Assembly: GCF_900240295.1 (NCBI RefSeq)
Contig: NZ_OEQB01000001.1
Coordinates: 62,001-126,000 of the forward strand
DNA length: 64,000 nt
DNA from: Megasphaera vaginalis (ex Bordigoni et al. 2020)
Lineage (GTDB): Bacteria > Bacillota > Negativicutes > Veillonellales > Megasphaeraceae
Reading direction: 5' to 3'
Shown here: positions 26,136 to 34,371 of the stretch, piece after piece
Layout of the letters: each line of letters starts with the position of its first letter
Numbering within the stretch: the first letter of the stretch is position 1
Notes under the pieces: generated by a model
What the model was told of the DNA's origin: nothing
The model's database searches: none
What the model saw: the letters and a program-made list of their open reading frames with translations, nothing else
Translations under genes and position numbers: made by a program

Positions 26136-27080
26136 TTATAAAAAAGCGCGGCAAAGTGCCGTAAGCAAGACAGCCAGCAACGTTGTCATATACATGAGCT
26201 GTACCGTCTGCGCAATCTGCCGTGTCCCTATAGGCTGCTGCTCATCACCCATATAAGCCCGGAACGACTGCTTGCCGAAATAGGAATTGAAACCGCCGAG
26301 CCGAATCCGTAAAGCGCCGGCTACGGCCGCTTCGGCATAACCGCCGTTCGGGCTGGGATGCTTCAACGCATCGCGCAGCATCATCTTCCAGGCGTTACGA
26401 TAGGAAAAGCCGAGAAGAGCGGCGGAAAAAACGAGGAGCAGCCCTGTCAGGCGCGCCGGAATGAGGTTGAAAACATCGTCTGTCCTGGCGGCGACACGGC
26501 CGAAGTACAGGTACCGCTCATTACGATAACCGATCATCGAATCAAGAGTATTGACGGCGCGGTACACGGCCGCCAGCGGCAAGCCGCCGAGGGCGAAAAA
26601 GAAGAGCGGCGAAACGATGCCGTCGATCGTATTTTCAGCGACCGTTTCCACAGCGGCCCGCGCCGTTTCCCGCTCCGTCAGCTGCGCCGTATCACGGCCG
26701 ACAATAAGAGCCAGTTTCGCTCGCGCTTCCGTCAGACGATGGCGCAACAAGCTGTTGCGAACGCTGCCGCCGGCACGAGCCAGCGCTCGGGGACAGATAA
26801 AGAAACTCAACAGTATCCCTTGTATAACGGCCGAAAAAGATGGCTCGGTATAGGTGTCTAAAGCCCAGACGAGAGCGTAAAAAAGATCAAAAACGGCGCT
26901 CAGCATAACGGCCGTAAGCAGAAAACCAAAGAAAAAGCGGCTGTACCGGGAATGCGCTTCTCCATAAAAAAAACGTTCCAGTGCACTGATGGCCGCCCCC
27001 ATGACGGCAACAGGATGAAACCTGCTTTTCGGATCACCGATAATGCAGTCTATAAAAAAAGCCGTTAATGTTGTAATCAT
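26136..27080 (-). CDS. cbiB: Adenosylcobinamide-phosphate synthase (CbiB)
   Basis: 314 residues, hydrophobic, with several membrane helices. It starts with the family signature FFIDCIIGDPKSRFHPVAVMG and has TVAENTIDGIVSPLFF in the middle and KHPSPNGGYAEAAVAGAL later, all conserved in CbiB. At the inner membrane it joins adenosylcobyric acid to aminopropanol phosphate, so it takes the products of CbiP and of PduX plus CobD. The ATG overlaps the cbiP stop (ATGA). Confidence 0.96.
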   Translation of the reverse strand: MITTLTAFFIDCIIGDPKSRFHPVAVMGAAISALERFFYGEAHSRYSRFFFGFLLTAVMLSAVFDLFYALVWALDTYTEPSFSAVIQGILLSFFICPRALARAGGSVRNSLLRHRLTEARAKLALIVGRDTAQLTERETARAAVETVAENTIDGIVSPLFFFALGGLPLAAVYRAVNTLDSMIGYRNERYLYFGRVAARTDDVFNLIPARLTGLLLVFSAALLGFSYRNAWKMMLRDALKHPSPNGGYAEAAVAGALRIRLGGFNSYFGKQSFRAYMGDEQQPIGTRQIAQTVQLMYMTTLLAVLLTALCRAFL

Positions 27081-28603
27081 CCCTTATCGTCACCTACAAT
27101 CCGCCAAATCTTCTCCAGATCCAGATGCGCTGCCGCAATCGACGCCAGCCGGTCATATTTTTTCTCCTTCGCCGCCTTGTAATTGCTAACCTGCGTCAGC
27201 GGCAAAAGCCCTTGCCGCCGACGCAGGCAGTTAAGAAGCTCGCGGCGAAAGATGTCGTTATCAAAAATCCCGTGCAAATACGTTCCCCAGACCGAACCGT
27301 CGGCCGTACCGGATCCGATCGGCGCCGAACAAGGAATTCCGGAGCGTGAAATCACGGTCAGCGGCGTATCGCCGTCTCCATAGTCCGTACGCCCCATATG
27401 AATTTCATACCCCGAAAGGAGCGGCGCCGTCAACACGCCGCCGGCAAAACGAAGGCCCGTGCAGGATACGGTTGCCTGCGCCGTCGTTTTCTCGACCGCC
27501 AGAGTCGTCTCCATCGGCAGCAGGCCCATGCCGTCAACGGCAGCGTGCGCCGTCTCGACATGGAAAGGATCGTATATCGTACGGCCCAGCATTTGATACC
27601 CGCCGCAAATGCCGATGATGGGAATCCCTTTCGCCGAGGCGTCGAAAATCGCTTTTTCCAAGCCTTTTCGGCGAAGCCAAAGCAGATCGTCCGAAGTATT
27701 CTTACTGCCCGGCAAAATAATCAGATCGGCCGCAGTGATCCCCGTCGCATCGGCGACATAATACAAGTCCGTATCGGGTTCAAAAGCCAAGCTGTCAAAA
27801 TCGGTAAAATTAGAGATCTTCGGCGTCGTCACAACAGCAATTTTTATGCCTTCGCCTCGAGGCGCCGCCTTTTTATCGCCGAGCGATACCGAGTCTTCAT
27901 CGTCAATGCCGAGATCCGGAATATAGGGCAAGACGCCGAGAACGGGCTTACCCGTTTTCTTCTCCAAAAAGGCCACCGCCGGTTCAAAAAGACGGATATC
28001 ACCGCGGAATTTATTGATGACCAACCCTTTCACCAAGTCCCGTTCGGCAGGGTCCAGCAGTTCCAACGTGCCTACCAGCGCCGCCAGTGAACCGCCGCGG
28101 TCAATATCGGCGACTAAGATAACGGGAGCGCCCAAATGCCTGGCAACACGCATATTGACGATATCCGTATCTTTCAAATTGATCTCCGCCGGACTGCCGG
28201 CGCCTTCAAGAACGATCATGTCATACGCCGCATCAAGCTTTTCCAGCGCCCGAACTACCGCCTCAAAAGCTTTCAGCGAATACGATCGGTGATACGCTGC
28301 GGCAGACATTGTACCTACCGGCTTCCCGTCAATGATGACCTGTGACGACGCATTTCCCGTCGGCTTCAACAGGACCGGATTCATTTCGACAAGAGGCTCC
28401 AATCCGGCCGCTTCGGCCTGCGCCACCTGCGCTCTGCCCATTTCCCTGCCGTCGGCGGTAACAAACGAATTCAGCGCCATATTCTGGGCTTTAAAGGGGA
28501 CTGTACGCAGACCGCTGCGATAAAAAATGCGACACAACGCAGTCGTCAAAATGCTCTTGCCTACATGGGAACTTGTCCCTTGGAACATGAGATATTTAGC
28601 CAA
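27077..28603 (-). CDS. cbiP: Adenosylcobyric acid synthase, glutamine-hydrolysing
   Basis: 508 residues. Translation starts at a TTG (28603), with AAGGAG 6 bases upstream; the protein then begins LAKYLMFQGTSSHVGKS, the CobQ/CbiP nucleotide-binding start. The C-terminal half is a class I glutamine amidotransferase domain with its cysteine in IGICGGYQML and a histidine in YLHGIFDN. It amidates four side chains of adenosylcobyrinic acid a,c-diamide. First gene of cbiP-cbiB-pduX-cobD. No cobalamin riboswitch is visible in the 130 bases before it, so it may be cotranscribed with topB. Confidence 0.95.
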   Translation of the reverse strand: MAKYLMFQGTSSHVGKSILTTALCRIFYRSGLRTVPFKAQNMALNSFVTADGREMGRAQVAQAEAAGLEPLVEMNPVLLKPTGNASSQVIIDGKPVGTMSAAAYHRSYSLKAFEAVVRALEKLDAAYDMIVLEGAGSPAEINLKDTDIVNMRVARHLGAPVILVADIDRGGSLAALVGTLELLDPAERDLVKGLVINKFRGDIRLFEPAVAFLEKKTGKPVLGVLPYIPDLGIDDEDSVSLGDKKAAPRGEGIKIAVVTTPKISNFTDFDSLAFEPDTDLYYVADATGITAADLIILPGSKNTSDDLLWLRRKGLEKAIFDASAKGIPIIGICGGYQMLGRTIYDPFHVETAHAAVDGMGLLPMETTLAVEKTTAQATVSCTGLRFAGGVLTAPLLSGYEIHMGRTDYGDGDTPLTVISRSGIPCSAPIGSGTADGSVWGTYLHGIFDNDIFRRELLNCLRRRQGLLPLTQVSNYKAAKEKKYDRLASIAAAHLDLEKIWRIVGDDKG

Positions 28604-28733
28604 AGTAAACTCCTTACCGGATAACTCCGACGACCGTGAAACCGGCCCGGTCCGCTTGCCGGCGATGCCGGTCCCGTTCAATAAGATTGCGCGCCCTCTG
28701 CAAGGCCGCGAAGGACCCTCTTTTTACTGATGC

Positions 28734-30860
28734 TTACTGACGGTAAAGGCTCGGCACGCCGTCAACATCGGCGCAAGTCGTTTGACAGCCGGGCGTACTG
28801 CAGGACCAAAATGCGCCGTAAGGACCGTCCCGCCTGATAAAACGACCTGTCTTGCAGCGCGGACAAACGTACCCGTTTTCTTCTTTTCGCGTCGCATCGC
28901 CATCGGCCGATGCCGGCTCCGTATGGCGGCAGCGCGGATACGCCGTACAGCCGTAAAAATCGCCGTATTTCCCATGCCGCAGCACCATCGGACTGCCGCA
29001 GTCAGGACAGGTACCGGCCGCACCGCCTGTCATGGGTTGAACGGCGGCCTGACCGATGAGCCGCTCCAGGAAAACCAGCTGATCGCGAAGAAATTCCTGT
29101 ACGTTGTCATTTCCCGAACTCATCCGATTAAGCCGCTCTTCCCAAAGCGCCGTTTCATCGGGATAGACCATTTCATCGGGCAACGCGTCGATCAATATAT
29201 ACGCGGCCTCAGTCGGGCGGAGATAGTTCTTCTTCCCTTCTTCAACAAGGAATTTACGCGCAATCAGCTCGCCGATAATCGTTGCCCGCGTCGCCTCCGT
29301 GCCGATTCCCTGCACTTCTTTCAGTTTTTGTTTCAGTGAATCGTCTTTGACGTATTTATAGATTTCCTTCATCGCCGCCAGCAACGTTGACGACGTAAAC
29401 CGCGGCGGCGGTTTCGTCGCTTTCTCGGCAACGTCGCCGCTGCGATACGTAAGATGATCTCCCTTTCTGACAACGGGGAGTTCGTCTTTACCGTCTTCTT
29501 CGTCTTCCCCTTTATCAGTGCCGTACAACGTCTTCCACCCCGCATTGGTTACCGTTTTGCCATGGGCAATAAAGGTCTCGCCGACAGCGGTGAGGCAAAT
29601 GCGCGTCTGCTCATACTCGTGCACAGGATAGAACTGCGCCAAATAAGCTTGCGCAACAAGAAAATAAATATGCTGCTCCGTTGCCGTCAATTTGTCGAAG
29701 GAACAACGCACCGTTGTCGGAATGATCGCATGGTGGGCCGTAATTTTACCGTCATTCCAGGCCCGACTTCTGATCTTGCCGTCACCGCCGACCGCCCAGG
29801 CCGACAGCTGCTCCTGCCCCGTCTTCTGCAGATTTGCTAAAATGACCGGTACATCTTTTTGCTGATTAACCGGCAAATATTCGCAATCCGACCGGGGATA
29901 TGTCGTCAGTTTCCGTTCATATAATCGCTGCGCCGTATCCAATACCTGCTGCGGACTGTAGCCATAGCGTTTGCCTGCCAGAACCTGCAACGTAGACAGC
30001 GACAGGGGAAGGCGCTGCGATTCCCGTTTTTTCGTTTTTTTCCGTTCCGAGACGACGCCGTCAGGAGCCTCGGCAAGGCGCCGCAACAGTTCTTTACCGA
30101 TACGGCTGTCAAGGCAGCGGCCTTCCGGATCGAGTCCGGACTGCGTATCCTTAGGTTGCCACTGCGCTGTCAATGTGCCGTTTTCATGTGCAAAGACGGC
30201 TTTGACAAGATAATACGTGACGGGCCTGAAGTCATCCAGTTCCCGCTGACGCCGCACGACAAGCGCCAACGTAGGCGTCTTTACACGGCCGATGGGAAAC
30301 ACGCCCCGATGGCCCTGGCGGCGTGCCGCCAACGTATACGCACGGGATAAATTCATGCCCATGAGCCAGTCGGCGCGGCTGCGCGCCAATGCGGAATCGC
30401 GAAGCGGCGCGAAGTCCCGGTTGTCCCGCATTGTTGCCAAGGCCTCATGAATGCTTTTTTCATCCAGCGCATTCAACAAAAGCCGTTCCACCGGCTTCGC
30501 ATTACCGACGTAATCAAGGATCTCGTCGATGAGCAATTGACCTTCCCGATCAGGGTCTCCGGCGTTAACGATCGTATCGGCAGCACCTATTAGCTCGCAG
30601 ATAATCGCGAACTGCTCTTTGCTGGCAGGGCTGACGATAAGTTTCCACCGGTCGGGAACGATAGGCAGATCCTCGGTGCGCCACGTCTTGTACCTGCTAT
30701 CATACTCATGCGGTTCCGCCTGCTGCAAAACATGACCGTAAGCCCAGGTAACGACACCGCCGCCGGTTCTGATAAAGCCGTTGCCGCGCTGCTGCGGCGG
30801 AGGCAGACATTTGGCAAGTTCTCTGGCCATACTCGGTTTTTCCGCAATAAAAAGTTTCAC
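28734..30860 (-). CDS. topB: DNA topoisomerase III
   Basis: 708 residues from a GTG (30860), with AAGGAGG 8 bases upstream. The TOPRIM domain opens the protein (LFIAEKPSMA, with DPDREGQLLIDEI later). The active-site tyrosine is in KLTTYPRSD. Two C-terminal zinc-finger-like modules are visible: CPDCGSP...CTAYPRC and CPRCKTG...CSTPGC. This is the stand-alone TopB form found on Firmicute chromosomes and plasmids. It decatenates single-strand junctions in replication and recombination intermediates. A TATACT -10 lies at 30915-30920. Confidence 0.95.
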   Translation of the reverse strand: MKLFIAEKPSMARELAKCLPPPQQRGNGFIRTGGGVVTWAYGHVLQQAEPHEYDSRYKTWRTEDLPIVPDRWKLIVSPASKEQFAIICELIGAADTIVNAGDPDREGQLLIDEILDYVGNAKPVERLLLNALDEKSIHEALATMRDNRDFAPLRDSALARSRADWLMGMNLSRAYTLAARRQGHRGVFPIGRVKTPTLALVVRRQRELDDFRPVTYYLVKAVFAHENGTLTAQWQPKDTQSGLDPEGRCLDSRIGKELLRRLAEAPDGVVSERKKTKKRESQRLPLSLSTLQVLAGKRYGYSPQQVLDTAQRLYERKLTTYPRSDCEYLPVNQQKDVPVILANLQKTGQEQLSAWAVGGDGKIRSRAWNDGKITAHHAIIPTTVRCSFDKLTATEQHIYFLVAQAYLAQFYPVHEYEQTRICLTAVGETFIAHGKTVTNAGWKTLYGTDKGEDEEDGKDELPVVRKGDHLTYRSGDVAEKATKPPPRFTSSTLLAAMKEIYKYVKDDSLKQKLKEVQGIGTEATRATIIGELIARKFLVEEGKKNYLRPTEAAYILIDALPDEMVYPDETALWEERLNRMSSGNDNVQEFLRDQLVFLERLIGQAAVQPMTGGAAGTCPDCGSPMVLRHGKYGDFYGCTAYPRCRHTEPASADGDATRKEENGYVCPRCKTGRFIRRDGPYGAFWSCSTPGCQTTCADVDGVPSLYRQ

Positions 30861-30954
30861 CCTGCCCGCCTCCTTTTTCACTGATTTTCACTTCATCCGT
30901 AACTACTGTACAACAGTATATGATACCGTATTCCTGCGGAAAAAACAAATCATA

Positions 30955-30993
30955 CAAAAAAGCTGCAAGGCAGTTTCTCACTGTCTTGCAGCT
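30955..30993 (-). terminator. Terminator of the secreted phosphatase gene
   Basis: A 14-bp stem with one G-T pair (30961-30974 with 30980-30993) is followed on minus by TTTTTTGTATG, 13 bases after the stop codon. Confidence 0.9.
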
Positions 30994-31006
30994 CCGACCG
31001 TATGAC

Positions 31007-32494
31007 CTAACGGGACTTATATCCGCCGTATGCGGAAAGCTTCGTCTTATCATGCAGCATGTCACGAATCGATTTTCCCTGCCGCAACTCCTGGAGCGCC
31101 GCCTTCCCCTTGTCGGACAGACCGGCATTTTCTTTTTTTCCTAAGAGGCGCGTTTCCTCTGTAGCCCACAACGATCCGGTATTTTCATTGCGCCCTTGCA
31201 ACACGTAGAGCGTATCGCCCTGCTCGCCGGCCGCCACCAGTCCAATGCCTTTTTCCTTCTGCCAAAGCGCGGCTGCGGCGCAAAGAGCGGCATCGTCACT
31301 GCGTTTGCGGTTGAGGACCAGTACCAACTTCGTGTCCTTGTATTCCGTGCAGAAGTTAAAGTCGCCTTGCGAATCCATGGCGGCAAAAGCGGGACCTCTG
31401 CCGTGATAAAGCGGACGAATAACGGAATCGATGGTTTCCGCCTTGCCGACCCCCTGTGTCTGAGCGTGAAGATCGTAATCGTAAGCATTGATATAGCGGC
31501 CCTGCTCGTCTTTTTTGTTCGTCATGGCCACGATGCCGTCAACGCCGGGAATGCGGAAATAATCGACTGCGGCCCGAACGACATCCAAGGGAGACGCCGA
31601 GTTGATCCACGTATCGATACCATTCGCATCGAGAGCCGCGTAAAGTTCCCTGATTTCGGGCGTTACCGTGATCCCCTGCTTGAAGGAGACCGTTACGGGA
31701 CCTGCCGCCGACACGTAGTCCTTCGGGCTGGCATAAGCGCCTTTGGTCCAAGTCTGCCCCTTGGCGGGATCCCCATAATAGCTGTCGCACTGATACGCCA
31801 ATGCATGTACCTGTTCCGGCGTCATGCCGGTAAACCAATACGTTACCCACGGGTAAGACACGGAAGCGTCCATCGTTTCGCCGATAGCATCATAGAGCCA
31901 ACGCATCTTTGCTGCAAACTCCTGATAGGAGCCGCTTCGACGGACACTTGCAGGCTGCTCCCTGCCGGCGACGGAAACGTACCCGCCGGCATACAACTCG
32001 CCGTATGCTTTCGCCGCATCGGCAATGGCGCTGCGAATGGAAACCTTTTTGCCGGAACCGTCGTCAGCGCCGTAAGTCAAATCAAGTTTTGCCGCAGGGA
32101 TTCCCGTTTTCAACACGTCTTCCATCTTTTCCGGCGCAACGGCAAAGGCCAGATGGTCAAGCTGCCAGATCATCAACTGTTCTTCAACGTCCATAACCGA
32201 CGTCGTATTGTCAAAGTCGAAAACGGCATACGGACGGTTTTCTATGCGGTAATCAGGCGACGTATTCCCGTACGTTTTCAAAAACGCATTCAGTGCCGTT
32301 TTAACGCTCGGTTCAAGATGCGGGCTCGTTACTTCTTTCACCTTTACACTCGCCATAGCAACCGTATCCGCCGTCATCGCTTCAGGCGGCGCGGCCAGAA
32401 CGGCAAAGCAGTTAAAGGCCATCAAAGCGGAAACGGCGCAGACTGCCGCGGCAGCCTTGCAAAATACAGATTTGCGATTCATCGTAGCTGACAT
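31007..32494 (-). CDS. Secreted HAD-superfamily phosphatase (phosphorylcholine-phosphatase-like)
   Basis: 495 residues, ATG with AAGGGG 6 bases upstream. A signal peptide covers about the first 35 residues (basic start NRK, hydrophobic core, VLAAPP cleavage region), so the enzyme is exported to the periplasm. The HAD nucleophile motif is AVFDFDNTTSVMDVEEQL near residue 92; INSASP supplies motif II and AFAAMDSQGDFNF the acidic motif IV. The layout, with a large insert between motifs I and II, resembles bacterial phosphorylcholine/phosphoserine phosphatases. The substrate is inferred only. Its start codon lies inside an inverted repeat (32488-32573) described under findings. Confidence 0.82.
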   Translation of the reverse strand: MSATMNRKSVFCKAAAAVCAVSALMAFNCFAVLAAPPEAMTADTVAMASVKVKEVTSPHLEPSVKTALNAFLKTYGNTSPDYRIENRPYAVFDFDNTTSVMDVEEQLMIWQLDHLAFAVAPEKMEDVLKTGIPAAKLDLTYGADDGSGKKVSIRSAIADAAKAYGELYAGGYVSVAGREQPASVRRSGSYQEFAAKMRWLYDAIGETMDASVSYPWVTYWFTGMTPEQVHALAYQCDSYYGDPAKGQTWTKGAYASPKDYVSAAGPVTVSFKQGITVTPEIRELYAALDANGIDTWINSASPLDVVRAAVDYFRIPGVDGIVAMTNKKDEQGRYINAYDYDLHAQTQGVGKAETIDSVIRPLYHGRGPAFAAMDSQGDFNFCTEYKDTKLVLVLNRKRSDDAALCAAAALWQKEKGIGLVAAGEQGDTLYVLQGRNENTGSLWATEETRLLGKKENAGLSDKGKAALQELRQGKSIRDMLHDKTKLSAYGGYKSR

Positions 32495-32573
32495 AAAAAT
32501 CCCCTTTCTTTGTACGTAACTTTACTATTGAGTATACCGGCCATTCGTATAAAAAAAGGGATTTTTATGTCAG
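32488..32573. repeat. 16-bp perfect inverted repeat around the phosphatase promoter
   Basis: CTGACATAAAAATCCC at 32488-32503 is repeated inverted at 32558-32573, 54 bases apart. The left copy contains the start codon and part of the ribosome-binding site of the phosphatase; the right copy lies upstream of the -10 TATACT (32531-32536). Confidence 0.85.
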
Positions 32574-32586
32574 TTTTCTGTAAAAT

Positions 32587-32609
32587 GAAACGACCTGCAT
32601 CGTCGCTTC
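32587..32609 (-). terminator. Weak terminator of the OLD-family gene
   Basis: An 8-bp stem with one G-T pair (32587-32594 with 32602-32609) is followed on minus by ATTTTAC, directly at the stop codon. The short T run suggests some read-through. Confidence 0.5.
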
Positions 32610-34268
32610 CTATCGGCCCGTCACCTTTGCCAAATAACCGGCGGCACGAATAATTCGCACAAAAGACGGCGGTATCTCCCGACGCCCCAACAACTGGCCG
32701 ATAACCCTGCCCAGGATAACGCCCTTGTTGCTGTAAAGCCAGGCAAAATAATACACCTCCTGCTGAGCCGTGTTGCGGGGATTGACATTCCACAGCAGCC
32801 GCGGCGGGTAGTCGTGATAATTCAGATTAAGCTTGCGGCAGGCCTTTTTCAACATATCCGCCGTCGCTCTCGCATGCTCGCCGACAGCACTGTCGGTAAT
32901 GGCATTGAGCAGTTTTCTTTTATCCTGCTGCAGCAAGGTCTTGACGATATCCATTTCAAAGCAGATCTCATCGGTAAAAAAAACGTATTTCTCCGCTTCC
33001 TTGTTTCCTTTAACATCGGCATCGTACAAGGACACCGTAGGTATTTTGAAATAGCGGAGCAGTTTTCTGATCTTGCTGATGGAACTTTCCCCTCTGGCAT
33101 TGATCAGGCAAATGCCGTAATAATCGAAAGGAATCCCCAAGGTCTCGCCAAACAGCCGGAAACAGCCGTATTCGCTTTCTCCTTCCACGATGATGACGCT
33201 CCTTGAATAAAGTGCTTCTTTCACTTCCGGAAAATGCATGATCAGATGTTTTTCCAATTCGCCGTCAAAATGAAAGGTTGCGCCGCAGGCAGCCTGAACC
33301 GGCGAATGGGAGGCGCGGTAGAAACGGATGATATTCCGGTAGTCGTCAACCAGCGAATCCGTGGAATGGGTAACGACAAAGATCTGCCCGCGTAACCCGT
33401 CAATACCGAAAAGGCCTTTCAGCAATGCCGTAAAAACCTCGTCTTCATTATTCAGTATGCTCTTCAGATATTGCAGAACCCCGCGCTGCATATACGGATG
33501 GAGATGCACTTCCGGTTCATCGAAGGAAACGAAGAGGGGTAAAAACCGACGGCCGCCGGCGTCTACGATAAGCGTATGCTCCAACGGCACGGCGCGGCTT
33601 TTCGCCATCATGTAAATCTGCGTAAGAAGCTTCAGCGCTACTAGAGAAATAAATTTGATATTGTCGGCCCGCGGCAGGTCTTCACGGCTGAAGAGATGGG
33701 AAAGGATGAAAATATCGATATAATAAGCGGAATCATAGGCTCCGACTTCTTCTTCGTGTCTGATAAACTCTTTGATCTCCGGCGTCAAGGCGCCCAGATC
33801 CATTTGTCCATACGTGCAGAGAAGCTCTTCCAGTTCTCGATAAACACGGGCCGGAACGTCATCTTCACAATCATGCGCCGGCTCATTGGAAACGTAACGA
33901 ACACGGCGAATGCTGTCAATAGACAGTCGTTCTCCCGTCGACTCGTCATAAAGACGGGGAAAGAGTTCATCAACTCTTTTTTCAAGACGAATAATGATTT
34001 CCTGTCGATGATGCGCCGGCGAGTCGGCAAAGTATTCCGTCTCATTCTCCAAGAGTCGCAGAGAACAATAAATGACGATCGGTTTTGCCGCGTCGCGATA
34101 ATCTTGTTCCGTAATTACCGCGCCGCCGCTGAGAAGTGACAAGAGCCGCAAAAATCCGCTCTTGCCGATGGCATTTTCTCCGACCAGATAATTTGCCCTT
34201 CGATGAAAAGTCATTTCCACATCTTCAAAATTGCGGTAATTTTTAATGCGCATGTATTGGATATACAA
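32610..34268 (-). CDS. OLD-family ATPase with TOPRIM nuclease domain
   Basis: 552 residues from a TTG (34268), preceded by AGGTGATC, which pairs well with 16S rRNA; the first ATG is at 34253. The N-terminal ABC-type ATPase has Walker A GENAIGKS (30-37), Walker B SFDEPEVHLHP (D250, E251) and the switch histidine H301. The C-terminal TOPRIM domain has VEGESE (E362, E364) and LYDADVKGN (D416, D418). This is the class 1 OLD arrangement, of which some members act in phage defence (P2 Old, GajA) and others in housekeeping DNA metabolism. No partner helicase (GajB/UvrD-like) adjoins it, so a defence role is only a possibility. Confidence 0.88.
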   Translation of the reverse strand: MYIQYMRIKNYRNFEDVEMTFHRRANYLVGENAIGKSGFLRLLSLLSGGAVITEQDYRDAAKPIVIYCSLRLLENETEYFADSPAHHRQEIIIRLEKRVDELFPRLYDESTGERLSIDSIRRVRYVSNEPAHDCEDDVPARVYRELEELLCTYGQMDLGALTPEIKEFIRHEEEVGAYDSAYYIDIFILSHLFSREDLPRADNIKFISLVALKLLTQIYMMAKSRAVPLEHTLIVDAGGRRFLPLFVSFDEPEVHLHPYMQRGVLQYLKSILNNEDEVFTALLKGLFGIDGLRGQIFVVTHSTDSLVDDYRNIIRFYRASHSPVQAACGATFHFDGELEKHLIMHFPEVKEALYSRSVIIVEGESEYGCFRLFGETLGIPFDYYGICLINARGESSISKIRKLLRYFKIPTVSLYDADVKGNKEAEKYVFFTDEICFEMDIVKTLLQQDKRKLLNAITDSAVGEHARATADMLKKACRKLNLNYHDYPPRLLWNVNPRNTAQQEVYYFAWLYSNKGVILGRVIGQLLGRREIPPSFVRIIRAAGYLAKVTGR

Positions 34269-34312
34269 AAGATCACCTGCCTTCTTTGCCTCTTTATCTT
34301 AATGTATTCGAC

Positions 34313-34348
34313 AAAAAAAGACGACTCCCTGCAAGAGGCGCCGTCTTT
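34313..34348 (-). terminator. Terminator of the glycogen operon
   Basis: A 7-bp base stem (34317-34323 with 34342-34348) with further partial pairing inside is followed on minus by TTTTTTTGTCG, 23 bases after the stop of the GH13-GH77 gene. Confidence 0.82.
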
Positions 34349-34371
34349 CACAAGGCGAAACAAAGCGTTTG

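Noticed and set aside
28604-28733. Possible cobalamin riboswitch before cbiP
   Set aside because: The conserved GCCACTG-type B12 box is not present and the gap is only 130 bases.
31196-32491. Long plus-strand open frame (431 codons) opposite the secreted phosphatase
   Set aside because: It is a shadow: it is rich in R, H and I with no family features, while the minus strand has signal peptide and HAD motifs.
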